A stretch of 34,560 nt of DNA, taken from positions 1 through 34,560 of the forward strand of contig JAAZDK010000244.1 of assembly GCA_012512855.1 (NCBI GenBank). Direction: 5' to 3'. Numbering within the stretch: position 1 is the stretch's first letter; each line of letters opens with the position of its first letter. A model generated the notes under the pieces. It was not told where the DNA came from, did no database searches, and saw only the letters and a list, made by a program, of their open reading frames with translations. The position numbers and the translations under genes were made by a program. Shown here one piece after another: positions 32,106 through 34,560 of the stretch. Source of the DNA: Clostridiales bacterium (GTDB lineage Bacteria; Bacillota; Clostridia; Lachnospirales; Lachnospiraceae).

Positions 32106-33554
32106 TTAATCCGTCACCAGTTCAGGATATTTTACCTTAATATTGGTATAGAAGTTCTGCAAAGCCTCTTCCTTTGTAACGTTACCATCAAAGTAATCCT
32201 TAAATGCCTTCTGGAATTCCTCATTGCAACACTGGTCATATGGAGATGTATTGCTCATATCAATCTTGTCAGCAACTTCGGTAAAGAGGGCAATGTGATT
32301 CTGTCCGCCCAGGAAGTCAAAGCTATAGTCGCTATTTGCAATCTCAAGCATAGCTTCCCTGTGATTGGTATAGTCGGCAACCTCATCGGTGATCCTCTTC
32401 ATTGTAGCCTTATCGCAGGGCATTGTATACATGATATCCCTGATGGTGGCTATTTTGTCGGTACCTCTTGCGGCTCAGATCCATGTTCCGCCCCAGTAGA
32501 AGGGTTCGGGTCCATAACAAACTGCCCAGTCACCATAGATACCATTACCAACCTGCTTAGGTCCTGTAGCATCTGCCAGTGAGTAATCCATTAAAGTGAA
32601 GTTGATACCCCATGTGGAATAGAAGAAGCCGAAGGTCTTACCGTTAGGCCCCTGATCTGCGCCCCATTCTGCGTTCCAGAGAGAGGTTCTGTTATTATAG
32701 CCTTTTTCAGTAAATTCCTTGGTCTGATCTACCCATTTCATTAGGTTGGGATCAACTACCACTTTACCATTTTGTACCCATGGCCCGGATACATTATTTG
32801 AGAAGGTTCTGTAAGCGTCATCATATCCTGACAGCATGGTATAGCCTTTTTCCTTCATTTTTGCAGCCACTTCATTGAACTTATCCCAATTGCTTAACAT
32901 TTCCTGAACCTTATCAGGATCATCGGTTCCAAGCACATCCATGGCAATGGAACGTCTGTAGGCAAATAAGCCGGGAGTGGCCTGCCATGATGTTGCCTTA
33001 ATTTTGCCCTTGCTGTCGGTTACAATTTCCTGGGTGTACTTATACTGATTCTTCAAATCCTCAGCAGTAATACCTACTTCCTCAAGACTCATGGTATAAT
33101 CCGTATCAACATACTTCAAAGCATAGTCGGCTTCGATAAGGAATATATCAACCTTATCATCTGCTGCTGCACTTTCCTGTGCCAGCAGAGCCTCATCCAG
33201 CTTGTTCTGATAAGCATTATTTTCATTTGGTGTTATAATCCAGTTGACCTTGATATCGCCGATACTGCCTGTACCATCGCCATTATCCTTATATTTGGGG
33301 TAAAAAGCAATAATCCTGTTCTGGAATTCAGTATTCCAGCAGTAAATATTCAATACCTTTCCTTCCTCCACCTGAGTCTTTTCAGAACTGTCGCTTTGGC
33401 TGCCGGAATCCTGCCCCTTATCCGCCTGTTCCTTATTCTGTGTTGTTGTCTGCTGATCAGATCCGCTCTTGTCATCAGCCTTTGATCCACAGCCTGCCAA
33501 TAATGCTATCAACATTGCAACCATTAATAAAATACTGATTACCTTCTTCTTCAA
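32106..33554 (-). pseudogene. Carbohydrate ABC transporter substrate-binding lipoprotein interrupted by an in-frame TGA
   Basis: The signal peptide ends in the lipobox LLAGC (Cys about 22), followed by a Ser/Gln/Asp-rich linker and a large family-1-type solute-binding domain (VLNIYCWNTEFQNRIIAFYP). After 359 codons, at YWGGTWI, a TGA stops translation (32475-32477). The same frame continues without any shift for 122 more codons, first AARGTDKIATIRDIMYTMPC and so on to the natural end ELVTD. The joined protein would be 482 residues, normal for the family. One base change from a Cys codon (TGC/TGT) would explain it. The start is TTG with GGAGG. Listed as a pseudogene because of the stop; sequencing error or recoding are alternatives. 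Confidence 0.85.
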
Positions 33555-33631
33555 TGTAATCCTCCCTCTCTTTTTTTATAAGATACAATAATACCTTCCT
33601 TTCCTTTATCATTGGTGCATTACATTGAACC

Positions 33632-33651
33632 TTGCAATCCTTCGGTCGCAA
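33632..33651. promoter_or_regulatory. Imperfect dyad, possible LacI-family operator
   Basis: TTGCAATCCTTCGGTCGCAA has half-sites TTGCAATC and TTGCGACC (six of eight match when one is reversed). It lies 78-97 bases upstream of the binding-protein start, between it and the LacI-type gene. Size and position suit a LacI-family operator; no promoter hexamers are convincing here. Confidence 0.35.
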
Positions 33652-33735
33652 GCCTTAGCGGATATGCATATAAATCCAATCTCCTTTGTACATCTGGCAT
33701 TAAGCAATATCAAATAGTCAGGCCGATAGGATGTC

Positions 33736-34560
33736 TTAGTTTTGCTTTTTTACGGAATTACCAATAAGAATCCTGCCCTCTACCACCACCCATTCAATTA
33801 TGGATGCTTTGGGATTTTCAATCAAAGCTATTAATTTTTCTGCTGCACTTCTGCCTATAGTATCCGTATCCTGTCTTATAGTTGTAAGCTTTGGTTCCAG
33901 GAATTGTGACAAAAATATTCCATCATATCCGGCGACAGAAATGTCATCCGGAATTCGTAAGCCATACTGCTTAATTGCATTAATTCCACCTATACAGGAA
34001 AAATCATCAGGGAAAAGAATGCATGTGGGTCGTTCCCTAAGATTAAGCAATTGCCTGGTAAGAAACGCAGTTGATTCAGGGTCCCTGTATATTCCGGACA
34101 GAACATAGCTGTCAGGAATTGCAAGCCCCAGTTCTCCACAGGTTTTATAAAAGCTGCCGACACGGTTTCTGGTAACGGATGAGTCCGCTCCATGTATGTA
34201 GGCTATTTTTCGATGTCCCATCCCATATATATATTTCACCAAATCCCTTATGCCCTTAATATTATCGGAAACAACAGATGTTCTATTGTCAAAAACATGG
34301 TCTATGGTAACCACCGGAATATCACTCTGGATCAGCTCAATGACATCCGGATCGTAGAAATTGATACAGGCAATAACTATTCCGTCAACACCCCGATATT
34401 TGGCATGCTCATAATAGGACAGGCATTTTTCTCCAACATGCTTATTAATAAAGGTAATGTCATAGCCTTTGTGTTCAGCCTCTTCCTTAAAGCTGTTCAA
34501 AACCCTGTTAAAATAATCATGGGTCAGGCCATTATTTGCTTCATCTGCAAAAAGCACACC
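33736..34560 (-). CDS. LacI-family sugar-responsive transcriptional regulator (partial)
   Basis: Only the ligand-binding part lies in the window; the gene runs off the end at 34560, so the N-terminal helix-turn-helix is not seen and the apparent internal start is not real. The periplasmic-binding-like domain shows GVLFADEANNGLTHDYFNRV, GVDGIVIACIN, DIPVVTIDH, GMGHRKIAYIHG, RPTCILFPDDFSCIGGI and IPDDISVAGYDG ... LTTIRQD, all standard LacI/PurR positions. It sits directly upstream of the sugar importer genes on the same strand, so it very likely controls them in response to the imported sugar. The sugar cannot be named. Confidence 0.92.
   Translation of the reverse strand, partial: GVLFADEANNGLTHDYFNRVLNSFKEEAEHKGYDITFINKHVGEKCLSYYEHAKYRGVDGIVIACINFYDPDVIELIQSDIPVVTIDHVFDNRTSVVSDNIKGIRDLVKYIYGMGHRKIAYIHGADSSVTRNRVGSFYKTCGELGLAIPDSYVLSGIYRDPESTAFLTRQLLNLRERPTCILFPDDFSCIGGINAIKQYGLRIPDDISVAGYDGIFLSQFLEPKLTTIRQDTDTIGRSAAEKLIALIENPKASIIEWVVVEGRILIGNSVKKQN

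Noticed and set aside
32433-32477. Selenocysteine insertion at the TGA of the binding protein
   Set aside because: No convincing SECIS-type hairpin just downstream and this protein family is not a known selenoprotein; kept only as a remote alternative.
1-34560. CRISPR arrays, insertion sequences, integrases, tRNA or rRNA genes
   Set aside because: None seen: no regularly spaced repeats, no transposase or integrase reading frames, no tRNA cloverleaf signatures recognised on either strand.

Overview
The window looks like chromosomal DNA of a low-to-moderate GC, Gram-positive anaerobe of the class Clostridia, most likely Lachnospiraceae (inference from gene content and order). The gene run priA-def-fmt-yugP-rsmB-rlmN-prpC-prkC-rsgA-rpe-thiN is the order I expect in Clostridia. 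Non-ATG starts with good Shine-Dalgarno sequences are common. TGA is an ordinary stop codon here, for example at the end of murE.

Region 1 (1-15.5 kb, all minus strand) is a housekeeping block. In transcription order it holds murE (meso-diaminopimelate-adding ligase, with its own promoter), priA, def, fmt, a membrane zinc metalloprotease (yugP type), rsmB, rlmN, the PP2C phosphatase/PASTA kinase pair prpC-prkC, rsgA, rpe, thiN and ychF. It links wall synthesis, start-codon processing, rRNA modification, ribosome maturation and wall-sensing phosphorylation. A terminator-like hairpin lies between rsgA and rpe.

Region 2 (15.3-15.9 kb) has no protein gene. It carries the murE promoter, a near-consensus divergent plus-strand promoter, a second plus-strand promoter and a strong two-way terminator. 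Together these outline a possible unannotated small RNA.

Region 3 (15.9-23.8 kb, minus strand) is the most interesting part. It is an extracellular-fibre/matrix-type secretion cassette: two exported proteins with SipW-type signal peptides and long acidic low-complexity stretches, an ER/SipW-type signal peptidase fused to a large multi-span membrane domain, a TasA/camelysin-like protein with its own extended -10 promoter, a DUF5305-like membrane protein, an unlisted 35-residue membrane peptide, and a NarL-type histidine kinase/response regulator pair. A reasonable model is that the two-component system controls, or senses the state of, a surface fibre processed by the dedicated signal peptidase.

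Region 4 (23.9-30.2 kb) is accessory and surface-related: a nuclease lipoprotein with calcium-binding motifs, a secreted Ig-like/CAP protein, a decayed HD-domain hydrolase, a plus-strand secreted WG-repeat protein, and the tail of a decayed leucine-rich-repeat protein.

Region 5 (30.2-34.6 kb, minus strand) is a carbohydrate ABC importer operon: a LacI-family regulator (cut by the window edge), a substrate-binding lipoprotein interrupted by one in-frame TGA, and two permeases. No ATPase gene is present, so a shared ATPase elsewhere is likely. A perfect 15-bp hairpin separates the binding protein from the permeases.
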